64,000 nucleotides of DNA from 20CM-2-55-15 sp964633285. GTDB lineage: Bacteria; Acidobacteriota; Terriglobia; 20CM-2-55-15. The position numbers were made by a program, and so were the translations under genes. The DNA lies in the NCBI GenBank assembly GCA_964633285.1, contig CAZWGA010000004.1, positions 1 through 64,000 of the forward strand, given 5' to 3'. Of the stretch, positions 50,136-59,287 are shown one piece after another; positions within the stretch are counted from its first letter, which is position 1, and each line of letters starts with the position of its first letter. The notes beneath the pieces were generated by a model that had not been told where the DNA came from, ran no database searches, and saw only the letters and a program-made list of their open reading frames with translations.

Positions 50136-50566
50136 GCTGGAAGTGGGAGCCGTGCCGTCTTCAGCCAGAATTCCTCAATGGACCGGACGACAGCACAGGA
50201 CTGCTCCCAATCGCTTCCTTTGGCGACCACGCAGTTCGCCTGAAGATCATACGCTTTCGAAATATCCTCTTCTGCCTTCGATGTCGTCAGCACCACAACA
50301 GGAATGTGCCGCAGAGCCGGGTTGCTCTTAATTTCGGCGAGAACCTCCCGCCCGTCTTTTTTGGGAAGATTCAGGTCCAGAATGACGAGGTTCGGGCGTC
50401 CGATCGATGCATCTTTGAGCGTTGTCATGGCTTCCTCGCCATCAGTGGCAACGCGGAGATTCATGGTGACGGGATCGCTTTGAAAAGCCTCGCGAGCCAG
50501 CCGAATATCGCCTGGATTGTCTTCAATTAATAGAATGTCGATAACCTGTTTCACTGTTTCGGTCAT
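50132..50566 (-). CDS. Rcp1-like single-domain response regulator
   Basis: This 144-aa CheY-type receiver starts at ATG 50566 (a much longer frame to 50704 overlaps the kinase). VIDILLIEDNPGDIRLAREAF, the phosphorylated Asp in LVILDLNLPKKDGREVL and VVVLTTSKAEEDISKAYDL with AKG are complete. The PGD-I-RL-x-EA signature is that of Rcp1-like regulators that pair with phytochrome or PAS kinases. It lies between the PAS kinase (stop 14 bases upstream) and the REC-kinase hybrid (4-base overlap), so it likely shuttles phosphate between them. Confidence 0.93.
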   Translation of the reverse strand: MTETVKQVIDILLIEDNPGDIRLAREAFQSDPVTMNLRVATDGEEAMTTLKDASIGRPNLVILDLNLPKKDGREVLAEIKSNPALRHIPVVVLTTSKAEEDISKAYDLQANCVVAKGSDWEQSCAVVRSIEEFWLKTARLPLPA

Positions 50567-50580
50567 AACCCGAGTTCTCC

Positions 50581-52425
50581 TCAAGCCGGCGCATGGTGTT
50601 CCGAAGACCAGCCTGCTGGAAGTGTGAAGTAAAAAATGGATCCGCGGCCGGGCGTCGATTCCACCCAGATCTTGCCGCCATGACCCTCGACAATCCGTTT
50701 GCAAATTGCCAAGCCGATTCCGGTCCCTGGATATTCGGAGGCCAAATGCAAACGTTGGAAGATGAGAAAAATCCGGTCGACATGATCCAAACCGATGCCG
50801 ATACCGTTATCCGAAATCGAGAACAGCCACCCATTCTTGTCTTCCGACGCTGAAACTTGAATTTGGGGTGGCTCAGTGCCGCGGAATTTGACGGCATTCC
50901 CGATGAGATTTTGAAAAAGCTGGATAAGTTGGCGGTGATCCGCCTTGACGGCGGGCAGACCTCCGCAATTAATGGTCGCCTGAGCATCCGCGATCGCTTT
51001 TGACAGATTGTGGATGGCTTCCTGTACCGCAACGTTGCAATCGACGGCGCCGAAGGGTTTGTGCTTGAAACCGACACGGGAATACGCCAACAGACCTTCG
51101 ATCAACGCCTGCATGCGGCGAGCCCCATCTATCATGAATCCGAGAAATACATCAGCATCCGCGTCGAGTTTTCCCTTATACCGGGTTTCGAGGAGCTGCG
51201 CGTAACTGGTCACCATTCGAAGCGGTTCCTGCAGGTCGTGCGACGCGACGTGGGCAAATTGCTGGAGTTCTGCGTTGGACTGTGCGAGATCCTCGGCCTG
51301 TTTCGCCAGCTTTTCCGCGCGCTTTCGCTCTGTGATATCGCGGATCGAACTGAAGACCAGGTTTCCTTCGTCTGTGGTCAACGGATTGAAACTGATCTCG
51401 ATCGGAAGCTCCGTCCCATCCCGCCGCCGTCCGATCAGTTCGATGTAGGAACCCAGAATCCCGGTCGGCTGATCGGAAAAAACATCAAGGAAGTGATCCT
51501 GTGGATGCCCGTGGATGTCTGCAGGCACAAGGAGTTCGATGGGTTGATGAAGCAATTTCTCCCGCGAATAGCCGAACAGGCGTTCGGCCTGCGCATTCAC
51601 CAGAACTATTCTTCCGTCGGAATCGATAATGACAATTGCATCCGGCGCCGATTCAAGAAGAGCACGGAACCTTTCTTCGGACCTCTTGCGGTCTGTAATA
51701 TCGCGAATCGCGCCGGATACGAGTGAGCCGTCTTCGGTTCTCAGCGGTCTTAGATTGATCTCGACCGGAAACTCGGTCCCATTCTTGCGCCGTCCCTGAA
51801 GTTCAAGTCCCGGTTCGAGGAGTTTTCCCTGTACATTTTCACCGTACTGTTCGTGAGGAACCGCTTCGCCACCTCGCAGCCAGCGGGGAACCAGCATTTC
51901 AATGGGCGAACCCAGCAATTCGTCACGGTCGTAGCCGAACAGGCTCTCTACTTGAGAGTTGCTCAAAACGATTCGCCCGGAAGGATCGACGATGATCATG
52001 GCGTCGGGAGCGGCTTCGAGTAATCCGTGCAGGCGGGCCTCAAGGAGTTTCCCCTGGCGGGCGTATTTCAGTTGAGCGGTATCACGGATGTTGATCGCAA
52101 GAATTTTTTTGCCCGCATCGGTTTCCTCCAGGAGTTGATACGCCACCTCAACATCAATGAGCTTGCCGCTTTTCGTCTTTTTGATCGAATCGTAGATGGC
52201 GTTACCGGTAGCAAGCGCAATGTCCCGCCGTCGATCGGATTCGGCGGCACGTTCCTCCGGTACGAGGAGCGCCGTAAACGATTTGCCCAGAGCCTCTTCC
52301 GCGGAATAACCGAACACGCGTTGAGCGGCTTCATTCCATGACAAGATGATTCCGGTTTCCGTAATGGTAAGAATCGGGCCGAGGAAGTGATCAACAAACG
52401 AAGGATTAGGAGGATTGGCTTTCAT
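50581..52425 (-). CDS. PAS(3) sensor histidine kinase
   Basis: The 614-aa cytosolic kinase has three PAS domains (~10-115, ~130-250, ~255-375), each ending in a PAC-like IRDIT motif. HisKA has the H-box FAHVASHDLQEPLRMVTSYA (~390-410), the phytochrome-kinase type that pairs with Rcp1 regulators. The ATPase has NLIGNAVKFRG, SDNGIGIG, FLIFQRLH, GTGIGLAICKRIVEGHGG. No GAF or chromophore domain is present, so the signal could be redox or a small ligand in PAS. It is first in a three-gene phosphorelay operon. The 226 bases upstream (52426-52651) show no gene. Confidence 0.93.
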   Translation of the reverse strand: MKANPPNPSFVDHFLGPILTITETGIILSWNEAAQRVFGYSAEEALGKSFTALLVPEERAAESDRRRDIALATGNAIYDSIKKTKSGKLIDVEVAYQLLEETDAGKKILAINIRDTAQLKYARQGKLLEARLHGLLEAAPDAMIIVDPSGRIVLSNSQVESLFGYDRDELLGSPIEMLVPRWLRGGEAVPHEQYGENVQGKLLEPGLELQGRRKNGTEFPVEINLRPLRTEDGSLVSGAIRDITDRKRSEERFRALLESAPDAIVIIDSDGRIVLVNAQAERLFGYSREKLLHQPIELLVPADIHGHPQDHFLDVFSDQPTGILGSYIELIGRRRDGTELPIEISFNPLTTDEGNLVFSSIRDITERKRAEKLAKQAEDLAQSNAELQQFAHVASHDLQEPLRMVTSYAQLLETRYKGKLDADADVFLGFMIDGARRMQALIEGLLAYSRVGFKHKPFGAVDCNVAVQEAIHNLSKAIADAQATINCGGLPAVKADHRQLIQLFQNLIGNAVKFRGTEPPQIQVSASEDKNGWLFSISDNGIGIGLDHVDRIFLIFQRLHLASEYPGTGIGLAICKRIVEGHGGKIWVESTPGRGSIFYFTLPAGWSSEHHAPA

Positions 52426-52651
52426 ATCGCATCGTGCTTTGAGTCTTCCTTGATTGCCGCTCCAAATATCTCTACGGTCTCTTTACGATGTCTGGGTAAA
52501 TCCGCCCCAATCAGTTGTCGTACTTTATCCTACTGGTTCATAAAAGCAACTACAAAAACAGCGATAGCTGAAATAGCAGTGATTCATGAGTTTTTAATAT
52601 CAGCGTGTCGTTAAAGCGATCGCCCCAAGTTCAGCTATCATTAGACGCCAA

Positions 52652-53788
52652 ATGTCTATCAAAGGGTTTAAGTCGGGAGCGGTTGCGGCAGGAATCAAAG
52701 CGGGCGGGGCGCTGGACCTGGCCATGATCTATTCGGAAAAACCGGCGCTGGCTGCAGCCGTATTTACTCAAAACACCTTTATGGCGGCGCCTCTCGTCGT
52801 AACGAAAGAGCACCTTCAGGACTCCGAACATCGCGTTCGTGCGGTCCTCATCAATTCAGGGAACGCCAATGCCGCAACGGGTAAGGCCGGCATTCAAGCC
52901 GCCCGCGCGTGTGCGGAGTCGGTTGCAGCGCAGGCGGGATGCAGGGTTCAAGAGGTTCTTGTTTCGTCAACGGGAGTGATCGGCCGGGAACTGCCTGTTT
53001 CGGTCATTCAGCGTTCGATACCGAAACTCATGTCATCCCTTCTTCCCGAAAACATCGAGTTGCTTGCGCGCGGCATCATGACAACAGACACATTTCCGAA
53101 AGTGGCTTCGACGGATGTGAGTGGCGCCGGTATCGCTGGAGTGGCGAAGGGAGCCGGGATGATTCATCCCGACATGGCCACGATGCTTTCCTTCATCATG
53201 ACGGATGCGGAGATATCTCACGCTGAACTGGATGAGGCGTTGCGTTATTCAGTTCACCGGTCTTTCAATTCCATTTCCGTCGATGGCGATACGTCGACCA
53301 ACGATATGGTCGTTGTTCTTGCCAACGGCGCGTCCGGAATCCGGCCCGAAAGCGGTGCGTTTCGGCGAGGATTGTTGGATGTGTGCACGCGACTGGCAAC
53401 GGCCATTGTGCGCGACGGCGAAGGCGCTACCAAATTCGTGGAAATCCAGATCGAAGGAGCGCCGACCGATGAAGCGGCACACACGATCGGCCGCACCATC
53501 GCTCGTTCTCCGCTGGTGAAGACGGCAATCTATGGCGCCGATCCCAACTGGGGCCGAATCGTTGGGGCTATTGGAAATTCCGGCGTTCCCTTGAAATCAG
53601 ACCGCGTCGAAATTTATATAGGCGGCGTTCCGATCTCCCCGGCGACGCTCGAACAGGCTCGTCAGAAACTGACCGAAAAAGAAATTCAAATCCGAGTGGT
53701 TCTCGATTCCGGTTCCGGATCCGCACGAGTCTGGACTTGCGATTTGACCGAAGGCTACATTCGCATCAATGCCGACTACACCACTTGA
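52652..53788 (+). CDS. argJ: glutamate N-acetyltransferase / ornithine acetyltransferase
   Basis: The 378-aa enzyme makes N-acetylglutamate and recycles the acetyl group from N-acetylornithine in arginine synthesis. The self-cleavage motif KGAGMIHPDMATML (166-179) has the nucleophilic Thr177 that splits the chain into alpha and beta subunits. Other hallmarks are LINSGNANAATG, SSTGVIGR, DGDTSTND and GADPNWGRIV. The length is slightly shorter than usual (~390-410) but complete. No other arg genes are nearby. Its stop overlaps the next gene's TTG start. Confidence 0.96.
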   Translation: MSIKGFKSGAVAAGIKAGGALDLAMIYSEKPALAAAVFTQNTFMAAPLVVTKEHLQDSEHRVRAVLINSGNANAATGKAGIQAARACAESVAAQAGCRVQEVLVSSTGVIGRELPVSVIQRSIPKLMSSLLPENIELLARGIMTTDTFPKVASTDVSGAGIAGVAKGAGMIHPDMATMLSFIMTDAEISHAELDEALRYSVHRSFNSISVDGDTSTNDMVVVLANGASGIRPESGAFRRGLLDVCTRLATAIVRDGEGATKFVEIQIEGAPTDEAAHTIGRTIARSPLVKTAIYGADPNWGRIVGAIGNSGVPLKSDRVEIYIGGVPISPATLEQARQKLTEKEIQIRVVLDSGSGSARVWTCDLTEGYIRINADYTT

Positions 53789-54843
53789 AACGGACACGCT
53801 GGATCAAACTTTCTGTCGTTAGTGTTCTTTCTGTCCTCCTTTTTTTCATCGTACGCCGTGCGTTTCTGGTGATCCTGCTGGGACTCAAAATCTTCGGCCA
53901 TAGCGATCCCATGAATGCATGGAAAGGGCCGGTCGTCCATACGACTTTGATTCGTGGCGGCGTACCGACGGACTTGTACCGGACCTCGGGCTCTTTTTCG
54001 CCGATGCTTATCGTCCATGGTGTGAATCCCACCGGCAAAGACAGCGTCGATCTTGTACGAATTTCCGAAGCCCTCGCCCAGATCGGTTACGAAGTCTACG
54101 TTCCGGATCTGGTCGAAATGCGCAAGGTTCATCTGCGTCCCGAGGAAGCGCAGACGATCAAGGCAGTATTTCAAACGATCGGCCGTGATGCGGGTATCGC
54201 GTGTTTCAGCTACGGTTGCGGTCCCGCACTGGTATCGGCAGCGGATCCGGATGTGCGCGATCATGTCCGATTCGCGATTGCTTTCGGCGGCTATTTCGAT
54301 ATTCGTGAGGCTCTCGAATTTGTCATCACCGGTCCGGAAAACGAGTATGCCTATCTTAAGTGGATTTATCTTTCAGCCAATGCCGACCTGCTCGATCGGG
54401 AAGAAGATCGCGGGCGGATTCGCGAGATTGCCAGAGAGAAGCGCATCCGGTTCGACGAAACTCAATCTCCCGATGCGCGAGCGCTGCTGGAAGTTTTTTC
54501 GGCGCCGACAGTGGCCGATTTTCGTGCCCGCTTGCGTACCGGGCCGGCAAGCCTGACGAAGCGGCTTGATGCGTTGTCGCCATCACGATTTGTGAAGGAT
54601 CTCCGGGCTCCATTGGTCTTGATTCATGGAGTCAACGATCCCGTTATTCCCGCACAGCAGAGTATTGAATTTGCCGATGCCGCTGCTGCGAATGGATTGA
54701 GTCACACCCTGACCTTGCTTCGCATGTATGGGCATGTGAATCCGGTTTTGCCGGAGGTAAGGCCGGGAAGCCTGGTGAGCTTTTATATTCCGGAGACGTT
54801 TCGATTCCTTCGTGTGGTGAATGAACTGATTTCGCGCAGGTGA
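53785..54843 (+). CDS. membrane-anchored alpha/beta hydrolase
   Basis: The 352-aa protein most likely starts at TTG 53785, inside TTGA with the argJ stop. This gives KRTRWIKLSVVSVLSVLLFFIV, a short basic lead and one membrane anchor. The hydrolase domain has MLIVHGVNPTGKDS (oxyanion loop region), a nucleophile-elbow-like CFSYGCGPAL with Ser or Cys in S-Y-G-C-G, and a late PLVLIHGVNDPVIP with His/Asp candidates, then RMYGHVNP for the catalytic His. Substrate unknown. It is cotranscribed with argJ but no functional link is evident. It ends in a hairpin. Confidence 0.75.
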   Translation: MKRTRWIKLSVVSVLSVLLFFIVRRAFLVILLGLKIFGHSDPMNAWKGPVVHTTLIRGGVPTDLYRTSGSFSPMLIVHGVNPTGKDSVDLVRISEALAQIGYEVYVPDLVEMRKVHLRPEEAQTIKAVFQTIGRDAGIACFSYGCGPALVSAADPDVRDHVRFAIAFGGYFDIREALEFVITGPENEYAYLKWIYLSANADLLDREEDRGRIREIAREKRIRFDETQSPDARALLEVFSAPTVADFRARLRTGPASLTKRLDALSPSRFVKDLRAPLVLIHGVNDPVIPAQQSIEFADAAAANGLSHTLTLLRMYGHVNPVLPEVRPGSLVSFYIPETFRFLRVVNELISRR

Positions 54844-54889
54844 ACCACAAAGACACCGGGAAATTCCTTTTCTCCGGGTCTTTGTGGTT
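54843..54889. terminator. CCACAAAG-type hairpin between convergent genes
   Basis: AACCACAAAGAC (54843-54854) pairs with GTCTTTGTGGTT (54878-54889), with further CCGG pairing inside. It overlaps the hydrolase stop codon and precedes the end of the convergent small secreted protein gene. Confidence 0.6.
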
Positions 54890-54903
54890 TGTGATCAGGA
54901 CTC

Positions 54904-55275
54904 TTACTTGGCTTTCTTCGCGGTGAATTCCTGCGGCATGCCGCCTTCGGCCTGGCGGGTGAACTTGATTTCGTCGCCGCTGACCGTGCCGGTGTAACTC
55001 ATCACTACTTCACCACCACGTCCCTGCTGTTTTTGCTTGAACTTGATGGTGCTGCCGCTGATGGTTCCTTCCTCAATCGGGTTTTCACCGCCGCGCGCGC
55101 CCTGAGTCGAGCCCGTCAGCTTTCCGCCGTCGGCTTTCAGCGTGATGGTCAGCATCTGAGTACCGCGGCCGCCTTGAATTTCAGCCATCCATTTCCCGTC
55201 AACGGCATTCTGCGCCAGAACGAGTCCGGCAAAGGCCAGTAGACAAACCACTAACATGCAAACTCTTACTTTCAT
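54904..55275 (-). CDS. small exported beta-rich protein
   Basis: The 123-aa protein starts at ATG 55275 (GGGAGAA upstream). A signal peptide (MKVRVCMLVVCLLAFAGLVLAQ) precedes VDGKWMAEIQGGRGTQMLTITLKADGGKLTGSTQGARGGE, TISGSTIKFKQKQQ and YTGTVSGDEIKFTRQAEGG. This alternating-strand pattern with paired TG-x-G motifs is common among acidobacterial small secreted proteins of lipocalin-like fold. Function unknown. It is convergent with the hydrolase gene. Confidence 0.65.
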   Translation of the reverse strand: MKVRVCMLVVCLLAFAGLVLAQNAVDGKWMAEIQGGRGTQMLTITLKADGGKLTGSTQGARGGENPIEEGTISGSTIKFKQKQQGRGGEVVMSYTGTVSGDEIKFTRQAEGGMPQEFTAKKAK

Positions 55276-55370
55276 TGAGATTCTCCCTTGGTTAAATGAG
55301 GTTTCAAACACTCCGTTTAGGCTTAATCCGATATCACATACGCTTGTCAAAGCGTTCACGTTACAGGCTT

Positions 55371-57167
55371 CTAGTCAATACGGATTGATCCGGCTGCCTG
55401 AATCCATTCTTCCGAGCCATTTATACGGAATCCGACAAATTTGTATAGTCCTTTCTCTGTTGTTGAGGAAACATCGAACTCAGACCGGCCCTCCCCATTG
55501 AGATGCGTTTCAAAGGCCTGAACGGGGCCGCCATTTAATGTGTAGTGCAGCGAGACATCCTCATTTCCGAGTGGCTTGATGGACAGCCAATACCTTTGTC
55601 CGGCGGCCGCCATTGCCGGCTGAATCTCGAGTTGGTATTTAGGAATCGCATGATATGCAACAGGTGGAACGGATGCAGCCAGGAATTCCTGTGTCACATC
55701 GAAGAGATGGAACTTCGAATACTTCATGACGACGACAGGCCCTCGTTCCACAATTCCCTTCGTGATGACTTCTCCCCAACCCCAATACAACGACTGAATG
55801 GACTCGTCGGCATATGCCATTCGGAACAGTTCGCCCTGCGACGTATCCCAGGAAAGATCGGGTTCCTCGGCGTCACTCAAATAAATAGTCGTGTTCGGCT
55901 GCAACCACGGATGTTGACGCTGAAGATCCTCGATACTGTTTTGCGCCAGCCGCGAAGACCATCCGAGGCTGCGGTTATCGCGGGAATCGTTGCGTACCGC
56001 CATCGCACAGATGCCTGTGAGAATTGCACCGGTCACCGCCAAAGTTCCCATAGCCGCGACGGCATGGTATTCGGCAAGCTTCCGGTATGCAGTCTCCACG
56101 AGCACGCCAATCGCGATGGAAAATCCTGCAAGAGGAAGGAACAAATAATAGGGAAGGAAGTGTTCGAACAACGGAAGCGCGGGGCCGATGCCGATGAAAA
56201 ACCACAACAGTCCCGCCGCTATCCATCGGCGTTCCGGCCGAAAAAGAATCCAGAAAGCCAGCACAGCCATACCGGCCGCAAAGATTTTCAGAATCCGGAT
56301 CTGCCACCGATCCAGATGTCTTGCTTCCGTTTGCCAGCCCGACGGCAGGTTTAACGCCCACGTGAGAGCCTGGCCCGCGTTCGTAAGAATGGTCCGGTCC
56401 AGCGCGAATCGATATGCGACTTCCGGACCCGGCCGTTTCAATATCGATTTGAAAGCGGGACGCTGGACTCCAAGGTATCCGAAAACCAGAACGGCATAGA
56501 CGGCAAGAATTGCGATATGCACACGCGCCGCGGCGATCGCTTTGGACGGCGGTGTCTGGTTCAGAATGACATCAAGCGCCACGAGGGCTGCCGGTAGCGT
56601 GACGGATGATTCTTTTGAAAAGAGGCCGAGCACGAAGCACGTCACGGATACCAGGAAAAAACGGCGGCCGGCAGTTTCCCGGTAACGAAGGTAAGCAACG
56701 GCGGCAAAAACATAGAAGGTCGTATATACAACTTCCGGTGTGAAGGCGACATCATAGGTCGTATATGAATTCACCGTGTGAACGGCGAAAAAGACAGTCC
56801 CTATGGCTGCGGCCAATCTTTTCCGAGTGACGGCAAGTGCGAGTTGGTGCGTGGCAAGAACCGCGCTCATGAAAAGCAGAAAATGTACGGCGCGATAGCC
56901 ATTGGGGTGCAATCCGAAGACTGGAAAGAAGAGCGATTGAATGCCGCGATTCGTCAACGGCCGGTACCAGCCACCCGGATCCAGGGTCAGGAATCCGTCG
57001 AAGAATTGCCCAACGGTTCTATAGCGCACGTAAAACCAGTGAATGGTGTCGCCCTGGAAGTAATGAGGGTTGGAATAAAAGTAAATGAAGTATCCCAGGA
57101 CTGTGATCGCAGACGAGAAGAGGACGAAATAGTAGGAATCGGCGGATCGATCGGATTTGCCGTTCAT
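55371..57167 (-). CDS. GT-C-like polytopic membrane protein
   Basis: The 598-aa protein starts at ATG 57167 in an ATGA overlap with the TerC gene. It has about 10 membrane segments in residues ~15-410, with a first-loop motif FDGFLTLDPGGWYRPLTNRG (acidic residue and PLT as in PMT-type and other GT-C sugar transferases using lipid-linked donors). The C-terminal ~190 residues (from SSRLAQNSIEDLQRQHPWLQ) are a beta-rich extracytoplasmic domain. It is probably a glycosyltransferase of the dolichyl/polyprenyl-mannose type or related; donor and acceptor unknown. Confidence 0.7.
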   Translation of the reverse strand: MNGKSDRSADSYYFVLFSSAITVLGYFIYFYSNPHYFQGDTIHWFYVRYRTVGQFFDGFLTLDPGGWYRPLTNRGIQSLFFPVFGLHPNGYRAVHFLLFMSAVLATHQLALAVTRKRLAAAIGTVFFAVHTVNSYTTYDVAFTPEVVYTTFYVFAAVAYLRYRETAGRRFFLVSVTCFVLGLFSKESSVTLPAALVALDVILNQTPPSKAIAAARVHIAILAVYAVLVFGYLGVQRPAFKSILKRPGPEVAYRFALDRTILTNAGQALTWALNLPSGWQTEARHLDRWQIRILKIFAAGMAVLAFWILFRPERRWIAAGLLWFFIGIGPALPLFEHFLPYYLFLPLAGFSIAIGVLVETAYRKLAEYHAVAAMGTLAVTGAILTGICAMAVRNDSRDNRSLGWSSRLAQNSIEDLQRQHPWLQPNTTIYLSDAEEPDLSWDTSQGELFRMAYADESIQSLYWGWGEVITKGIVERGPVVVMKYSKFHLFDVTQEFLAASVPPVAYHAIPKYQLEIQPAMAAAGQRYWLSIKPLGNEDVSLHYTLNGGPVQAFETHLNGEGRSEFDVSSTTEKGLYKFVGFRINGSEEWIQAAGSIRID

Positions 57168-57832
57168 TCTTTCTCGGCCCCTCGCACGCGATGAAACCAA
57201 TGCGCGAATGCCGTAACTGCCAGAGTAATGACAGTAGACGATCCGTAAGCGATGGGTCGTGTCAGCCATTCCGCCCGGACGATCACGACGGGATCTTCGA
57301 AAATCATCATCGCGCCAGTCCAGGCAATCACGGCCGCACCGACGTAGGAAAGCCACCAGAACCGGTTGATCAGGTTTGCAACGAGACTGCCCATCCACAT
57401 GAGGATGGCCATGCTCAGGATCAATCCGAAGATCAGAAGAACAAAGTCGCCGTGACTGGCGCCGGCGACACCCAGGACGTTATCCAGGCTCATGATGAAA
57501 TCGGCTACGAGAATCGTAAAGATTGCTTCGCGCATGCCGGCCGCGACCTTGACTCCTTCATTGCTTTCTTCCTCGGCCTTCAGAAGCTTGAATGCAATCC
57601 AAATCAGCAGCAGACCGCCGACAAGCTGAAGACCCGAGATTCTCAGCAACAGCGCTGCGGCTGCGGTCAGCACAACGCGCAGCACAATCGCGGCTCCGCC
57701 CCCGATAAGAATGGCCAGTTTTCTTTGCTGTTGCGGCAGGCGGTGGGCGGCCATACCGATCACCACCGCGTTATCTCCACTCAGCACCAGGTCGATGATG
57801 ATGATTCGAATGATCGAATACGCGAAATGCAC
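57164..57832 (-). CDS. TerC/YjbE-family metal exporter
   Basis: The 222-aa membrane protein has about seven helices. The two family motifs with paired acids are IDLVLSGDNAVVIGMA near the N-terminus and VADFIMSLDNVLGVAGA in the middle, which form the ion path in this family (manganese exporters such as YceF/YkoY/MeeF have the same motif). The predicted role is efflux of Mn2+ or a related metal. It overlaps the GT-C gene downstream. The 34-base gap upstream is too short for the yybP-ykoY riboswitch seen ahead of some relatives. Confidence 0.85.
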   Translation of the reverse strand: MHFAYSIIRIIIIDLVLSGDNAVVIGMAAHRLPQQQRKLAILIGGGAAIVLRVVLTAAAALLLRISGLQLVGGLLLIWIAFKLLKAEEESNEGVKVAAGMREAIFTILVADFIMSLDNVLGVAGASHGDFVLLIFGLILSMAILMWMGSLVANLINRFWWLSYVGAAVIAWTGAMMIFEDPVVIVRAEWLTRPIAYGSSTVITLAVTAFAHWFHRVRGAEKE

Positions 57833-57866
57833 CCGAGCAGTTTAACTTATGGTGTGATTGCGGCGT

Positions 57867-58214
57867 TTACTTCGAGAGTTGCGCCCAGGAAATAATCACG
57901 CCGCCCGTGACGATGAATGCTCCACCCAGCATTACCGCCGCGGAAAGTCTTTGATGAAATACCACCCGGGACAGAAGCTGCGCGATGACAAAGAAAAAAA
58001 CAACATACAAACCGAGCAGACTGCCGAAATCCCATCGAGGGGCGTTCACGACCCATCCATATGCAAACAACATAACGGCGCCAGCGAGAAAAAACATCGC
58101 GCGGTGAAACGTCGAGTGCGTGAGCCCCAGGCGGATGACCGCGTCTCCGCCGGCTTCAAAAACGGCGGCAAGAAATAACAGAACGAGCGCCGTTGAAAAA
58201 TTCATTTGGTTCAT
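57867..58214 (-). CDS. EamA/SMR-like small membrane protein
   Basis: The 115-aa protein starts at ATG 58214 in an ATGA overlap with the upstream KdpD-like gene; a second ATG nine bases later is possible. It has four hydrophobic segments (FSTALVLLFLAAVFEAGG, AMFFLAGAVMLFAYGWVV, LLGLYVVFFFVIAQLLSRVVF, AAVMLGGAFIVTGGVII), the size and spacing of small multidrug resistance/half-EamA transporters. The Glu in FEAGGDAV sits where the SMR proton-binding Glu lies. It is in the kdp operon by position, but a potassium link is not implied. Confidence 0.75.
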   Translation of the reverse strand: MNQMNFSTALVLLFLAAVFEAGGDAVIRLGLTHSTFHRAMFFLAGAVMLFAYGWVVNAPRWDFGSLLGLYVVFFFVIAQLLSRVVFHQRLSAAVMLGGAFIVTGGVIISWAQLSK

Positions 58215-59287
58215 TTCTTCTTTCTTTCTGCGACAACTGTGATTTGTGTATGGGTGGCAAGGCGGAGAACCTGCGAGACAACACTCATGCCCGGAAGTAA
58301 TTTCCACTTCGATCGCGGACGCATCAGAAAGATCTGAGTGATCTGATGCTGCCGGGCAAATTCGACCAGTGTTGCCGCGGCGCTCTGTCCCTGGAGAACG
58401 CGCGTTTCGATGTGAAGGTTCCGGGCGAAATTCAGATGTTTTTCGACGCTGTTTTTTTCAGCAGGTGATAACTCGGACCGGTCATCGGTTCTCGAAACAA
58501 ACACGGCGAAGCAGTCCGCGCGAAGGTAATCGGCCACGCGCCGGCCGCGCCGGATCAACATGGCCGCGGTGGGTTCGTGGGTAATATGGATCAATATGCG
58601 TTCGGCGGCGCGCTGGGTCTCCTTCTGTCTCAGTTCCACTTCATGGGCGGCCTGGCGCAACGCCAGTTCCCGCAATGCCACGAGTGTCTGTTCCTTGAAG
58701 AAATTCTCAAGGGCCTGTGTGGCCTTGTCGGGCGAGTACACCACGCCGCGCCGCAGCCGATTGATCAAAGCTTCAGGCGTCACGTCCACCATGACGACTT
58801 CGCCGGCTTGTTTGATCACCCAATCCGGCACGGTTTCGCGAACGCGAATGCCGGAGATTTTCCATATTTCGTCGTTGAGACTTTCAAGGTGCTGGAGATT
58901 CATCGTGGTCAGAACGTCGATACCCGCGTCGAGCAGCACCATCACGTCTTCCCATCGCTTCTTTCGTTGCGAACCGGGAACGTTGGTATGCGGAAACTCG
59001 TCGACGGCGCAGATTCGGGGTGACCTTCGAAGAATCGCGGCGGTGTCCATTTCTTCGAACGCTGCTCCCCGATAATCCATTTGTTTCCGCGGTATGGTTT
59101 CGAGTCCTTCTACTTTGGCGATCGTGTCGGCGCGCCCGTGGGGTTCGAAATACCCGATGACAATATCGGCGCCTTCCTTCTTAAGGCCCTGCGCTTCTTC
59201 GAGCATGCGATAGGTTTTTCCGGCGCCTGCTGCGTAGCTGAGAAACACTTTCAGGCGTCCTCGGCCGGACCGCGAGGCGCTGCTCAT
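58211..59287 (-). CDS. KdpD N-terminal sensor protein without kinase (second copy)
   Basis: The 358-aa protein starts at ATG 59287 (ATGA overlap). Residues ~8-220 are the KdpD sensory ATP-binding domain: RLKVFLSYAAGAGKTYRMLEE (Walker A), ICAVDEFPHTNVPGS (Walker B DE intact), VLTTMNLQHLESLND and RETVPDWVIKQA. Residues ~240-358 are a universal-stress-like domain (RILIHITHEPTAAMLIRRGRRVADYL, ITQIFLMRPRSKWK). The transmembrane, GAF and histidine kinase parts of KdpD are missing by design, as the stop is at the domain end. It probably modulates K+ signalling through another kinase or binds c-di-AMP in the USP domain; both are inference. Confidence 0.85.
   Translation of the reverse strand: MSSASRSGRGRLKVFLSYAAGAGKTYRMLEEAQGLKKEGADIVIGYFEPHGRADTIAKVEGLETIPRKQMDYRGAAFEEMDTAAILRRSPRICAVDEFPHTNVPGSQRKKRWEDVMVLLDAGIDVLTTMNLQHLESLNDEIWKISGIRVRETVPDWVIKQAGEVVMVDVTPEALINRLRRGVVYSPDKATQALENFFKEQTLVALRELALRQAAHEVELRQKETQRAAERILIHITHEPTAAMLIRRGRRVADYLRADCFAVFVSRTDDRSELSPAEKNSVEKHLNFARNLHIETRVLQGQSAAATLVEFARQHQITQIFLMRPRSKWKLLPGMSVVSQVLRLATHTQITVVAERKKK

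Noticed and set aside
57833..57866. yybP-ykoY manganese riboswitch ahead of the TerC-family gene
   Set aside because: The 34-base gap to the upstream gene is too short to hold the riboswitch.
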